A stretch of 64,000 nucleotides of DNA, taken from Oscillatoria sp. FACHB-1406. Its GTDB lineage: Bacteria > Cyanobacteriota > Cyanobacteriia > Cyanobacteriales > Spirulinaceae. Position numbers and translations under genes: made by a program. The DNA is taken from positions 62,001-126,000 of the forward strand of contig NZ_JACJSM010000002.1 in NCBI RefSeq assembly GCF_014698145.1, given 5' to 3'. The notes beneath the pieces are model-generated. The model saw only the letters and a program-made list of their open reading frames with translations. It was not told the DNA's origin and did not search any database. Positions 44,066-52,757 of this stretch are shown here, piece after piece (position 1 is the stretch's first letter; every line of letters begins with the position of its first letter).

Positions 44066-45466
44066 ATGTCACCTTCTGTAAGCCGCGAAGCGTTACCTCA
44101 CAAGCATTCCCCAGCGAGTGCGATCGCTCGCACCCTCCCTGCCGAGTTGAACCTCGCCCCAGAAGATTGCAGCCTCCTCACGGATCTCTATCAACTCACG
44201 ATGAGTGCCTGCTACGTCGGCGAAGGACTGGCAGAAAAGCGCGCTAGCTTTGAGTTATTCGTCCGCAGATTGCCCGAGAGTTTTGGCTATCTGATTGCGA
44301 TGGGCCTCGAACAAGCTCTTGACTATTTAAATAATTTGTGCATTAGTGCCGATCGGATTGCGGCGTTGCAAGCAACCGGAATCTTCGATCGCGCCCCCGC
44401 TAATTTTTGGACGTTACTCGCCTCGGGAGGCTTTACCGGCGATGTTTGGGCAGTTCCCGAAGGAACGGCAGTCTTTGCCAACGAACCTCTCCTACGGGTT
44501 GAAGCTCCCTTGTGGCAAGCGCAATGGGTAGAAACTTACCTGCTTAACGCGATTAACTACCAAACCCTCATTGCGACTAAGGCTGCCCGAATGCGCGATA
44601 TTGCAGGATCGGAGGCGCACCTGCTCGAATTTGGCACGCGCCGCGCTTTTAGTCCGCAAGGGGCGCTGTGGGCGGCGAGAGCGGCGCTAGCGGGCGGTTT
44701 GGATGCGACTTCCAACGTGCTGGCGGCGTTGAAGTTGGGGCAGAAACCGGCAGGAACGATGGCTCATGCTTTGGTGATGGCGTTTAATGCGGTGGCGGGG
44801 AGTGAAGATGAGGCGTTTGCGGCTTTTGGGCGTTATTTCCCCGGCGCGCCCCTGTTAATTGATACCTACGATACGGTTGCGGCAGCCGAACGTCTGGCAA
44901 AACAGAAGCAGGAGGTGAAGGGGGTGCGTTTGGATTCGGGCGATTTAGTGGAATTGTCGAAAAAAGTGCGATCGCTGTTACCGGAAGCGACAATTTTTGC
45001 CAGCGGCGATCTCGATGAGTGGGAGATTGCGCGCTTGAAAGCGGAAGGTGCTTGCATCGACGGTTATGGAATCGGGACTAAATTAGTTACGGGGAGTCCG
45101 GTTAATGGGGTTTATAAGTTGGTGGAGATTGAGGGGATGCCAACAATGAAGCAGGCGAGCGGTAAAATGACGTATCCCGGCTGCAAGCAGGTGTTTCGGG
45201 GGGAAGGACGCGATCGCTTGGGTTTGGCTTCGGAAGCACCAGAAGCGGGCGAACGGGCGTTGTTGCAACAGGTGATGGCAAAGGGAGAACGACTGTATGC
45301 TTGTGAAAGTATAGCGGAAATTCGCGATCGCGCCCTCTCCTCTGTCGCCAGTCTGCCGCCCCACGCTCGCCAACTCAACAATCCGACTCCGGTTGAGGTG
45401 GAAATTTCCCCGCAATTGCAGCAATTAACCGATCGCGTTCGCGACAGATTAATGAATAATGAATAG
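44066..45466 (+). CDS. pncB: Nicotinate phosphoribosyltransferase
   Basis: 466 residues, the long bacterial form. The N-terminal about 30 residues are variable; the family begins at LLTDLYQLTMSACYVGEGL. Further motifs are FRRLP-type FVRRLPESFGYLIAMGLEQAL, LLEFGTRRAFSPQGALWAAR with the catalytic-region His equivalent and phosphate-binding residues, and VRLDSGDL. It makes nicotinate mononucleotide from nicotinate and PRPP, the salvage entry to NAD. It is followed by nadD, nrtR, an unknown gene and nadE in the same direction, so the cluster covers salvage and the last two steps of NAD synthesis. Confidence 0.95.
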   Translation: MSPSVSREALPHKHSPASAIARTLPAELNLAPEDCSLLTDLYQLTMSACYVGEGLAEKRASFELFVRRLPESFGYLIAMGLEQALDYLNNLCISADRIAALQATGIFDRAPANFWTLLASGGFTGDVWAVPEGTAVFANEPLLRVEAPLWQAQWVETYLLNAINYQTLIATKAARMRDIAGSEAHLLEFGTRRAFSPQGALWAARAALAGGLDATSNVLAALKLGQKPAGTMAHALVMAFNAVAGSEDEAFAAFGRYFPGAPLLIDTYDTVAAAERLAKQKQEVKGVRLDSGDLVELSKKVRSLLPEATIFASGDLDEWEIARLKAEGACIDGYGIGTKLVTGSPVNGVYKLVEIEGMPTMKQASGKMTYPGCKQVFRGEGRDRLGLASEAPEAGERALLQQVMAKGERLYACESIAEIRDRALSSVASLPPHARQLNNPTPVEVEISPQLQQLTDRVRDRLMNNE

Positions 45467-45553
45467 TGAATTAGTGGAATGGTACTAACTTAAAGTGGGG
45501 GCGCTTCTGCTTATACGACCTATCTAAAACTCTTAATCTTTCTTGATTTTTCG

Positions 45554-45606
45554 TTATCCATTATCCATTATCCATTATCCATTATCCATTATCCATTATC
45601 CATTAT
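45554..45606. repeat. 7-bp tandem repeat array (TTATCCA) before nadD
   Basis: Seven or more consecutive TTATCCA units end 4 bp before the GTG start of nadD, where a ribosome binding site would be expected. A short heptamer stretch also overlaps the pncB stop (45453-45468). Confidence 0.92.
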
Positions 45607-45610
45607 TACA

Positions 45611-46201
45611 GTGACTCAAATTGCTTTATTTGGAACCAGCGCCGATCCGCCTACTGAAGGTCATAAAGCGATTTTACGATGGCTTAGCGATCGCTACGAT
45701 TTAGTTGCAGTTTGGGCATCGGATAATCCCTTAAAATCGCAACAAACACCCCTCGATCGTCGCACGACGATGCTGCAACTGCTACTGCTCGAACTGACGA
45801 CTCCGCGTCAAAATATCAACCTCCATCAGGAATTAAGCAGCCCCAGAGCGATCGAAACCATTGAACAAGCGAGGGAAAAATGGGGAGATAGCGTAGAATT
45901 GATTTTCACCCTCGGAGCGGATTTAGTCGTGCAATTACCGCGTTGGTATCGCGCCCGAGACTTTTTGCAACAAGTCGAGCTACTCATTGTACCGCGCCAA
46001 GGATATGCGATCGCGCCCGAAAGCTTGCAACAGTTAGAACATTTGGGGGGAAAATATAAGATCGCAGATTTCACACCGCCTCCGGTATCTTCTACCGCCT
46101 ACCGCGATCGTACCCAGATTGCCGCCATTCCCGCCGCGATCGAAGACTACATTCATCAAGAGCAGTTATACGCATGGCAGAAAGCAGCATCAACTCGCTA
46201 A
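45611..46201 (+). CDS. nadD: Nicotinate-nucleotide adenylyltransferase
   Basis: 196 residues with a GTG start at 45611. N-terminal nucleotidyltransferase motif ALFGTSADPPTEGHKA, an (H/T)xGH-type signature with GH at the expected place, followed by VVWAS-like strands and the C-terminal SSTAYRDR region corresponding to the ISSTxxR motif. It adenylates nicotinate mononucleotide to deamido-NAD. The last 28 bp overlap nrtR in another frame, so the two are translationally coupled. A heptamer array lies directly upstream in place of a normal ribosome binding site. Confidence 0.92.
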   Translation: MTQIALFGTSADPPTEGHKAILRWLSDRYDLVAVWASDNPLKSQQTPLDRRTTMLQLLLLELTTPRQNINLHQELSSPRAIETIEQAREKWGDSVELIFTLGADLVVQLPRWYRARDFLQQVELLIVPRQGYAIAPESLQQLEHLGGKYKIADFTPPPVSSTAYRDRTQIAAIPAAIEDYIHQEQLYAWQKAASTR

Positions 46202-46908
46202 ATCCCAAACAAATCGCTGACTTTAAAGTAGGAGTCGATCATGTCATTTTCTCGGTCGATACTCAAGCCAATCGTCTCCTCGTGCTTCTCGTCAAACGGC
46301 CCATCGAACCCTTCGTCGGTTCCTGGAGTTTGCCTGGAACTTTAGTTAGAATTGGAGAATCTTTAGAAGATGCCGCCCACCGTATTTTAGCCGAACGAAT
46401 CCGCGCTCATAACCTCTACTTCGAGCAACTTTATACTTTTGGTAATCCCGGACGGGATCCTCGAGAATCTCCCGATAGTTTCGGCGTGCGCTACTTATCC
46501 GTTAGCTACTTTGCGCTCGCCCGCTTTGAAGAAGTCGAACCGATCGCCCGCGAAGCGAGTACGACAGCTTGGTATCCTCTCAAAGACGTTCCCCAACTCG
46601 CCTTCGATCACAATAAAATTCTTGATTATGGATATCATCGCTTGCGTAACAAACTCGAATACAGCCCCATTGCGTTTGATGTTCTGCCTGAATTTTTTAC
46701 ACTCAACGATGTCTACCAACTCTACAGTACCATTCTCGGCGAAAACTTCTCAGATTATTCCAACTTTCGCGCCCGCTTGCTAAAATTAGGAATTCTCGCC
46801 AGTACCCGACAAAAAGCCTCGCGTGGTGCGGGTCGTCCCGCTACTTTATATCGTTTTGATGCTGAAGCTTTCGAGCCATTGAAAGATAAACCTTTAGTCT
46901 TCATTTAA
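46174..46908 (+). CDS. nrtR: NrtR-type NUDIX regulator of NAD metabolism
   Basis: 244 residues: a NUDIX domain (about 15-150) and a C-terminal winged helix (about 165-235, with FTLNDVYQLYSTILGE and the basic RQKASRGAGRPATLYRF). The NUDIX box is degenerate (GESLEDAAHRILAERIRA): the REUXEE core is lost, so it should not hydrolyse, as is known for NrtR repressors that instead sense ADP-ribose or related molecules. Placement between nadD and nadE supports control of this cluster. It overlaps nadD by 28 bp and precedes the next gene by 10 bp. Confidence 0.88.
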   Translation: MAESSINSLNPKQIADFKVGVDHVIFSVDTQANRLLVLLVKRPIEPFVGSWSLPGTLVRIGESLEDAAHRILAERIRAHNLYFEQLYTFGNPGRDPRESPDSFGVRYLSVSYFALARFEEVEPIAREASTTAWYPLKDVPQLAFDHNKILDYGYHRLRNKLEYSPIAFDVLPEFFTLNDVYQLYSTILGENFSDYSNFRARLLKLGILASTRQKASRGAGRPATLYRFDAEAFEPLKDKPLVFI

Positions 46909-46918
46909 CCGACAAGTT

Positions 46919-47251
46919 ATGGCTGTTCTTTATCAAGACCAATACCTCGTTTGCGAAGACGAATTCATCACTCTATACTGGTATTATTTTCCGATTGGGG
47001 ATAAGTGCATTCCTTACTCAAAAATTCGGAGCGTTCGAGAAGAGTCTATAAACTTTTTGAGCGGTTCCGGAAGAGTTTGGGGTATGGGCTTTACGCCAGA
47101 ATGGTATCCCTTCGATCCCAAGCGTCCTTGGAAAACCAAATGTATTGTCATTGATGATGGTGAATGGGTAAAAACAGTTATTACACCGGAAAATAACGAA
47201 CGAGTTCTTGAAATTTTGCAACAGAAGAGGATAGGTTTAAATCAATGCTAA
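46919..47251 (+). CDS. Small unknown protein in the NAD operon
   Basis: 110 residues, starting 10 bp after nrtR and overlapping nadE by 7 bp, so it is part of the operon. The sequence is aromatic and mostly beta-strand-like: YLVCEDEFITLYWYYFPIG, IPYSKIRSVREES, WGMGFTPEWYPFDPKRPW and KCIVIDDGEWVKTVITPE. The pattern of short strands ending in a helix (NNERVLEILQQKR) resembles a bacterial PH-like domain, but I do not recognise a named family. No catalytic motif is visible. Its tight coupling to nadE suggests a role in NAD metabolism; this is inference. Confidence 0.7.
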   Translation: MAVLYQDQYLVCEDEFITLYWYYFPIGDKCIPYSKIRSVREESINFLSGSGRVWGMGFTPEWYPFDPKRPWKTKCIVIDDGEWVKTVITPENNERVLEILQQKRIGLNQC

Positions 47252-48930
47252 AAATCGCAATTGCACAGCTTAATCCAACTATTGGTTTCCTCAGCAAGAA
47301 CGCAGAAAATATCCTAGAAGCAGCAAAAGTTGCGGAAAAAGAGGGCGTTCGTTTGTTGCTGACTCCAGAACTCTCTTTATGTGGGTATCCGCCGCGAGAT
47401 TTATTGTTTAATCCAGGTTTCATCGATAAAACTTCGCAGCAATTAGCTGCCCTCGCCCAGAAGTTACCGCCCGCTGTTGCCGTTTTAGTGGGAACGCTCG
47501 ATGTGAATCACAATGCCGCTGCTAAAGGAGAAAAACCGCTTTACAATAGCATTGCGCTCTTAGAAGGGGGTCAAGTTCAAAAAATCTTCCATAAACGCTT
47601 GTTACCGACCTATGATGTCTTCGATGAAGATCGTTATTTTGAATCGGGCCGCCAGAGTAACTTTTTCAGTCTTGATGTTCAAGTTGCTGCTCGTTCCTAT
47701 ATTAAAATAGGAGTGACGGTTTGCGAAGATTTATGGAACGATGAAGGGTTTTGGGGGCAGCGGAATTACGAAGCGAATCCCATCCAAGACTTGGTAACGC
47801 AAGGCGTTGATTTAATCGTCAATCTTTCGGCTTCTCCCTATAGCGTCCACAAGCAGCAGTTGCGAGAAGCTATGCTCGGGTATAGCGCGACTCGCTACCG
47901 CGTCCCGATTATTTATGCCAACCAAGTGGGCGGAAACGACGATTTAATTTTTGATGGCAGTAGTTTTGCGATCGCGCGTACCGGACAAACCATCGCCCGA
48001 ATGCAAGCCTTTAAAACCGATTTTGCTATCCTTGAATACAACCTCGAAAAACGAGATTTAAAGGAAACTGCGCTCCTTCCGTTAATCGAAAGCGAAAACG
48101 AAGAAATTTGGCAAGCCTTAGTGTTAGGCGTGCGCGACTACACCCATAAATGCGGATTCTCTAAAGTTGTACTGGGATTGAGCGGTGGTATCGATTCCGC
48201 CCTCGTAGCTGCGATTGCTGCTGCTGCGTTAGGCAAAGAGAATGTATTGGGAGTTATAATGCCCTCTCCTTACAGTTCCGAGCATTCCATTAGCGACGCG
48301 ATCGCGCTAGCTCGCAACCTCGGAATTCAAACCCAAAAACTGCCGATCGCCGACTTAATGAAAGCCTACGATCTCGGCTTAGAAACGCTCTTTGCCGAAA
48401 CGGAATTTGGCATTGCCGAAGAAAATTTGCAATCGCGAATTCGGGGCAACATATTAATGGCGATCGCCAATAAATTTAACTACCTCCTACTCTCCACCGG
48501 CAATAAATCCGAAATCGCCGTTGGTTATTGTACCCTTTACGGCGACATGAACGGCGGATTAGCCGTTATCGCCGATGTCCCCAAAACGCGAGTTTATTCC
48601 CTCTGTCGCTGGTTAAATCGTCGCGGCGAAACGATCCCAGCCCATATATTAAGCAAACCCCCCAGCGCCGAACTCAAACCGGGACAACTCGATCGCGATT
48701 CCTTACCGCCCTACGAAGTTCTCGACGATATTTTAGAGCGGATGTTACATCGACACGAAGGAAGCGATCGCATTATCGCCGCCGGTGCCGATCCCGAAAC
48801 CGTTAACAAAGTCGCCCACCTCGTCGCCCGCGCCGAATTCAAACGCCGTCAAGCGCCTCCGGGACTCAAAATTACCGATCGCGCCTTTGGAACGGGTTGG
48901 CGGATGCCGATTGCCTGTCGGTTTTCCTAA
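47245..48930 (+). CDS. nadE: Glutamine-dependent NAD synthetase
   Basis: 561 residues. Residues about 1-265 are a nitrilase-fold glutaminase (Glu in LTPELSLCGYPPRDLL, Lys in FHKRLLPTYDVFDEDRYFE, Cys in GVTVCEDLWND). Residues about 285-561 are the synthetase with P-loop VLGLSGGIDSALVAAIA and the SRIRGNILMAIAN and STGNKSEIAVGYCTLYGDM blocks. It amidates deamido-NAD to NAD, using glutamine as ammonia source, and completes the pathway started by pncB and nadD upstream. Its stop overlaps that of the convergent SpoIID gene by 4 bp. Confidence 0.97.
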   Translation: MLKIAIAQLNPTIGFLSKNAENILEAAKVAEKEGVRLLLTPELSLCGYPPRDLLFNPGFIDKTSQQLAALAQKLPPAVAVLVGTLDVNHNAAAKGEKPLYNSIALLEGGQVQKIFHKRLLPTYDVFDEDRYFESGRQSNFFSLDVQVAARSYIKIGVTVCEDLWNDEGFWGQRNYEANPIQDLVTQGVDLIVNLSASPYSVHKQQLREAMLGYSATRYRVPIIYANQVGGNDDLIFDGSSFAIARTGQTIARMQAFKTDFAILEYNLEKRDLKETALLPLIESENEEIWQALVLGVRDYTHKCGFSKVVLGLSGGIDSALVAAIAAAALGKENVLGVIMPSPYSSEHSISDAIALARNLGIQTQKLPIADLMKAYDLGLETLFAETEFGIAEENLQSRIRGNILMAIANKFNYLLLSTGNKSEIAVGYCTLYGDMNGGLAVIADVPKTRVYSLCRWLNRRGETIPAHILSKPPSAELKPGQLDRDSLPPYEVLDDILERMLHRHEGSDRIIAAGADPETVNKVAHLVARAEFKRRQAPPGLKITDRAFGTGWRMPIACRFS

Positions 48931-50573
48931 TTTTCCGGATAAAAAACAATCGAATCATTCAAGGGTTCTAACGTCGTTCCGGGGAAGTAAAATTGCAGGA
49001 TTTGGGCTGAAGTCCAGCCCAATTTTGCCAGATTGTAAGAACCGTACTGACTCATCCCCGCACCGTGTCCGAAACCGCCGCCTACGAAGCGATAACCTTT
49101 AAGCGATTTGTCCGCATCGAGAATCGGATCGACGTAAAATAAGGAGCTTCGCGGCGGTTCAAAGGCACTTCTCGCTTCAGTTTTATGCAGTTGCACTATT
49201 CCCTTATCGGTTTTAACGTCCATCTCGAGAATATGACCGGAGAGCGATCGCTCTTTCACTTGAATCGCATCAATACGACTAACCGGATTGAAAGGATGTT
49301 GGATGCGGTCTAAATAACGGTTAAAATCGGCGATAACTTCAGGCAGCGTTCGCGAGCGATCCCAACGGAAAAGATTTGCTTCGCTACCGTTAAACCCGGT
49401 TTTTAAACTCAAGAAGCGGCGGAGATTTTTTTCATCAGAAAGGGGCGATTTCGTCAAGTCCCAAACTGCCGTTGGAGCGTCAATTTTACCTTGCAGGTAA
49501 GGTCTCTCTTCCCCATCCCAAATATCGTTAAATTTTGCCGTTACACCGCCGCTATTGGCTGAATACAGAGCATCGATCAGTTCGTTGTTGTAGGTGAGAA
49601 CCTGCCCTCGGGTAGCAGCGATAGCGCGATCGGTACTTTCTGCCGTTCCCGTTAAACCTCGGTAAACTTGACAGTGAACGGTCGCGCATAATTGATAATT
49701 ATCCGCTTTAAATCGGCGCAAATTTCTTAACGCATAAGTGCGGGCTAAAATGGTTTGCGCCTCAATGGAAGCATAGGGAGAGCTAGCGCCAATTTCATGG
49801 GGAACGACCCCCCGCAAATAAGTTTCCAATGGGACGCGATTCACCAGCGTAAAATCGCCGTAAGCATTCGGTTGAATTTTTAAACTTCCGCCATAAGTAT
49901 AAGCATTTTTTCCGTCTGCTCCTTCACTCACTCGAACGGCATTCTTAGCACTCGTGATTTCAATCTCATTGCGAGTATACCGATATCCATTGACCGCAAA
50001 AGAAACTTGCGGAATTTCTTTAACAACTTCGCTTTTTAAATAAGGAGAAGTTTCTCCCTTTGCTTTTAAATCTTCTAATAACAAGCGCCGCAACAAAGGC
50101 GTTGAATAAACATCGCGCTTCGCCCAAACTTGCCAGCGGGCGGGCTGCGTTATTTCCACTTCAATATTTTTCTCGCGCCATTGCTTGGCGCTCGCCTCTG
50201 CTGTTTCAAAAGTCGCGTGGTCGCTCAAAACGATCCATTCTTTTAAGTAAGGTTCGGCTTGAGGCTGCGGTTTGATTTCTAATTTTACCGTTTTAGTCGC
50301 GATCGTTTGCGATTGAGAATTCCCCGCTAAAAACTCGAGCCTTAATGTATCTCCTTCCGTACTCGACAGCGTTAACAAATCAGTTGGCTCGTCGCCAAAG
50401 CGTTGCACCACTCCCACTTGAAGTTCTAGAGCTTCAGGTTTTCCAGTCAGCGAAACGGTCACTCCCCACAAAATCAAGAGGGGAAAAGCCGATAAAAGCG
50501 GGAAAAATCTACGCTCAAAAGAGCGCGGCTTGGCTTTCATTTTCAAGTTTGGGAAGATGCTATTGCGAACCAT
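48927..50573 (-). CDS. SpoIID/LytB-domain protein
   Basis: 548 residues. A hydrophobic N-terminal segment (about 26-44) indicates a signal anchor. The middle carries an SPOR-like region (AEPYLKEWIVLSDHATFETAEASAKQW in pieces such as WIVLSDHATFETAEASAKQW), and the C-terminal half is a SpoIID domain: NRVPLETYLRGVVPHEIGAS, RTYALRNLRRFK, DALYSANSGGVTAKFNDIW and GFGHGAGMSQYGSYNLAK. SpoIID is a lytic transglycosylase that cuts stem-less peptidoglycan; cyanobacterial relatives probably act on the cell wall. It is convergent with nadE, with overlapping stops. Confidence 0.92.
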   Translation of the reverse strand: MVRNSIFPNLKMKAKPRSFERRFFPLLSAFPLLILWGVTVSLTGKPEALELQVGVVQRFGDEPTDLLTLSSTEGDTLRLEFLAGNSQSQTIATKTVKLEIKPQPQAEPYLKEWIVLSDHATFETAEASAKQWREKNIEVEITQPARWQVWAKRDVYSTPLLRRLLLEDLKAKGETSPYLKSEVVKEIPQVSFAVNGYRYTRNEIEITSAKNAVRVSEGADGKNAYTYGGSLKIQPNAYGDFTLVNRVPLETYLRGVVPHEIGASSPYASIEAQTILARTYALRNLRRFKADNYQLCATVHCQVYRGLTGTAESTDRAIAATRGQVLTYNNELIDALYSANSGGVTAKFNDIWDGEERPYLQGKIDAPTAVWDLTKSPLSDEKNLRRFLSLKTGFNGSEANLFRWDRSRTLPEVIADFNRYLDRIQHPFNPVSRIDAIQVKERSLSGHILEMDVKTDKGIVQLHKTEARSAFEPPRSSLFYVDPILDADKSLKGYRFVGGGFGHGAGMSQYGSYNLAKLGWTSAQILQFYFPGTTLEPLNDSIVFYPEN

Positions 50574-50809
50574 TGTGAGAGAGGAGGAGCAATAAGGAAA
50601 TAAGCGTGTTGCTAGGGCTAGCTAGTTTGACAATTGTACGCGTATTTTAACATTTTAGCTTGATCGGCACGGTCTTTTGGGGCTGTAGGACGGGAGGGCG
50701 AGCATTCAGTTAGCGTTCAAAATTACGGAAATGACCTTAACAACCCACTTTTGATTTTTAATTCCGCGAAGCAGCCGGGGTAGCTTGGGATTACAGCGAT
50801 GTAGTGGCG

Positions 50810-51988
50810 CTATCTGTGCTGTATTGATTCTTTCTTCTGTCCGTTGAAACCGTACTTTGAAATTAATCTTAACAAACGGAGGGGATAATAGAGCGGGAAC
50901 AGAAATTGAGGCAGCGAAATCCACTCTAAATCTCTTTCATTTGGGGGAAGCACCATTTTGACGAGGAAATGTAATTTATTGCCGAGTCCGCTTTGTAGCT
51001 TCCAAGCAAAGTAGGCGAGGTGAGTGGGTTTTAACCGAGCCGAACAAGTCTCAAAAAGCTGCTGGCGGATGGACGGATAATAGTTGCGGAGGTGGGGATG
51101 CTGGTTGAGTTCTAAATAAGCTAACTTGGGGAGCGGTGCTTGCAAGAGTTCTCCGGCTAAATAAAGACCGAGTAACACGGCATCTAAGCAATTGGCTTGT
51201 CGCGACTTCTCGAACAGTTCTTGCCAGTCGAGATCGGGAAACGTGCAGATCAGTTCGGAAATATCGCAGATGCGTTGTAGGTACGCCCAGCCTTCTTTTG
51301 TCCCATTAATACAGAGGACGAGTAGGGAGTTTTCTGGCGATAAAACTGGGACGCGATGACCGGCAATGATTAAGAAACGATCGGTTTGAAGGAGTTCGGC
51401 GAGGGACAGGTTGAAGGAGAAAAAGGGGGGAGAAATTCCCCAATGTAAATCAATGCTGACCTGAAGTTTTTCGTTAAAAAAGTCTTGTTCGTAATTCGTA
51501 CTCAGTCTAAGTTGCTGTTGGCGGTGTTCGAGGGAGGGCTTCGTGCGATAGCCTGCTGCTTCTAAGATTTCTCGAGCGCTGAAAAAGTCTTTGCGATCGA
51601 TGAGAAGATCGATATCGTGAAAACGCCGCAGGGCAATATTTTTATACAGGGTTGCAGCTAAAACAGAACCTTTAAAGGGAACGGCAATTATGTTTCGCTC
51701 CTGAAATTTTTTGAGGATTTTAATGAGTTGTGAGGTCAAAAAAAGGTTCTGTTGAAGTGTGTTTGCAAACTCGACAGATAGCTGCTCGATAATCTCGGCG
51801 GGTACGGTTTGCGGGCAGGTAGTTTTCAGTTGCCAATAGAGCAGAGGAGTAAGGCTGTGCCATTGCGCAGTGGCGAGCAGGTATTGCCAATCAAGTTTGC
51901 TTTCAACTAATTGACGGATTTGCGCTTTGCAAGCGGGAGTAAGTTGAGTGCGAGCGCAGCAGAGCAGCAGTTCGAGTTCTGGAGGCAT
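50810..51988 (-). CDS. Nucleotidyltransferase-family protein (PF14907 type)
   Basis: 392 residues. The diagnostic region is IAVPFKGSVLAATLYKNIALRRFHDIDLLI (seen in parts: FKGSVLAATLY, then RRFHDIDLLID), which corresponds to the Asp-x-Asp metal-binding strand of a nucleotidyltransferase fold. The N-terminal LLCCARTQLTP and TAQWHSLTPLLYWQL blocks are also typical of this family. Members often lie in polysaccharide or peptide biosynthesis loci, but the transferred group and acceptor are unknown. A long hydrophilic C-terminus follows. No operon partner is evident. Confidence 0.83.
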   Translation of the reverse strand: MPPELELLLCCARTQLTPACKAQIRQLVESKLDWQYLLATAQWHSLTPLLYWQLKTTCPQTVPAEIIEQLSVEFANTLQQNLFLTSQLIKILKKFQERNIIAVPFKGSVLAATLYKNIALRRFHDIDLLIDRKDFFSAREILEAAGYRTKPSLEHRQQQLRLSTNYEQDFFNEKLQVSIDLHWGISPPFFSFNLSLAELLQTDRFLIIAGHRVPVLSPENSLLVLCINGTKEGWAYLQRICDISELICTFPDLDWQELFEKSRQANCLDAVLLGLYLAGELLQAPLPKLAYLELNQHPHLRNYYPSIRQQLFETCSARLKPTHLAYFAWKLQSGLGNKLHFLVKMVLPPNERDLEWISLPQFLFPLYYPLRLLRLISKYGFNGQKKESIQHR

Positions 51989-52087
51989 TAAGGATCGAAT
52001 TTTATCTGATGGGAGAATATCATAACGCCCGTATAAATTTTAAATTTGTAGACTGAGGTATCGGGCAGTACGTTCCCGATCGCGCGT

Positions 52088-52507
52088 TCAATCGCCGCTG
52101 ACATGAACGACTATTTCTCGGTGATGCGCGCGAGTCCGATGTTCCCAAAGATACACGCCCTGCCAAGTTCCTAAGACTAAACGCCCGTTTGAGATTGGGA
52201 TTTGCTCGGAGGTTTTAGTGAGGGCGGAGCGAATGTGAGCGGGCATATCGTCAGGCCCCTCCGCATCGTGGATATAGCTTCTACCGTCTTCGGGGACGAG
52301 TTTGGCAAAAAAGTTGGCTAAGTCTTTGAGAACGTCGGGATCGGCGTTTTCCTGAATGATGAGGGAGGCGGAAGTATGGCGGACGAAAACGGTGCAAAGT
52401 CCGGTTTGAATTGCGGATTTGCTGACGACTTCCCGAATCGGGGAAGTGATGGGATGGATGGATTTTCCTTGAGTTTGAAGGCGGATAATTTGTTGGTAGT
52501 GAGACAC
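52088..52507 (-). CDS. YjbQ family protein (UPF0047)
   Basis: 139 residues from the GTG at 52507. An ATG at 52537 is in frame, but the ten codons before the GTG are heptamer repeat, and the family starts at SHYQQIIRLQTQGKS. Signature blocks: IQTGLCTVFVRHTSASLIIQENADPDV, YIHDAEGPDDMPAHIRSALT, and GRLVLGTWQGVYLWEHRTRAHHREIVVHV. Conserved His and Asp residues are present. The E. coli homologue has weak thiamine-phosphate synthase activity; the true role is unknown. Heptamer repeats border the start codon. Confidence 0.93.
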   Translation of the reverse strand: MSHYQQIIRLQTQGKSIHPITSPIREVVSKSAIQTGLCTVFVRHTSASLIIQENADPDVLKDLANFFAKLVPEDGRSYIHDAEGPDDMPAHIRSALTKTSEQIPISNGRLVLGTWQGVYLWEHRTRAHHREIVVHVSGD

Positions 52508-52645
52508 GGGTAATAATTGATAATGGACAATGGACAATGGATAATGAAGGGTTGTTAATAATGGATAATGGACAATGGATAATGAAGGGTTGTTAATAAT
52601 GAATAATGAAAGATTTTGAGTAATGGATAATGGACAATGAAGGGT
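52508..52645. repeat. Heptamer and GAAGGGTTGTTAATAATG repeats
   Basis: TGATAAT, GGACAAT and GGATAAT heptamers are interrupted three times by a GAAGGGTTG(T/C)(T/G) motif. The array starts right at the yjbQ start codon and fills most of the gap to the Uma2 gene. Confidence 0.85.
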
Positions 52646-52757
52646 TGCGAAGGCGGAGAGGGAAACTCATTAGTCGTCATTTCGCACTCATGGTTATTAG
52701 ATTTTATCATTTGACCTGCTAAACTTAAAGGTAAAGAAAGAAGCGGGGGACGCTCTA

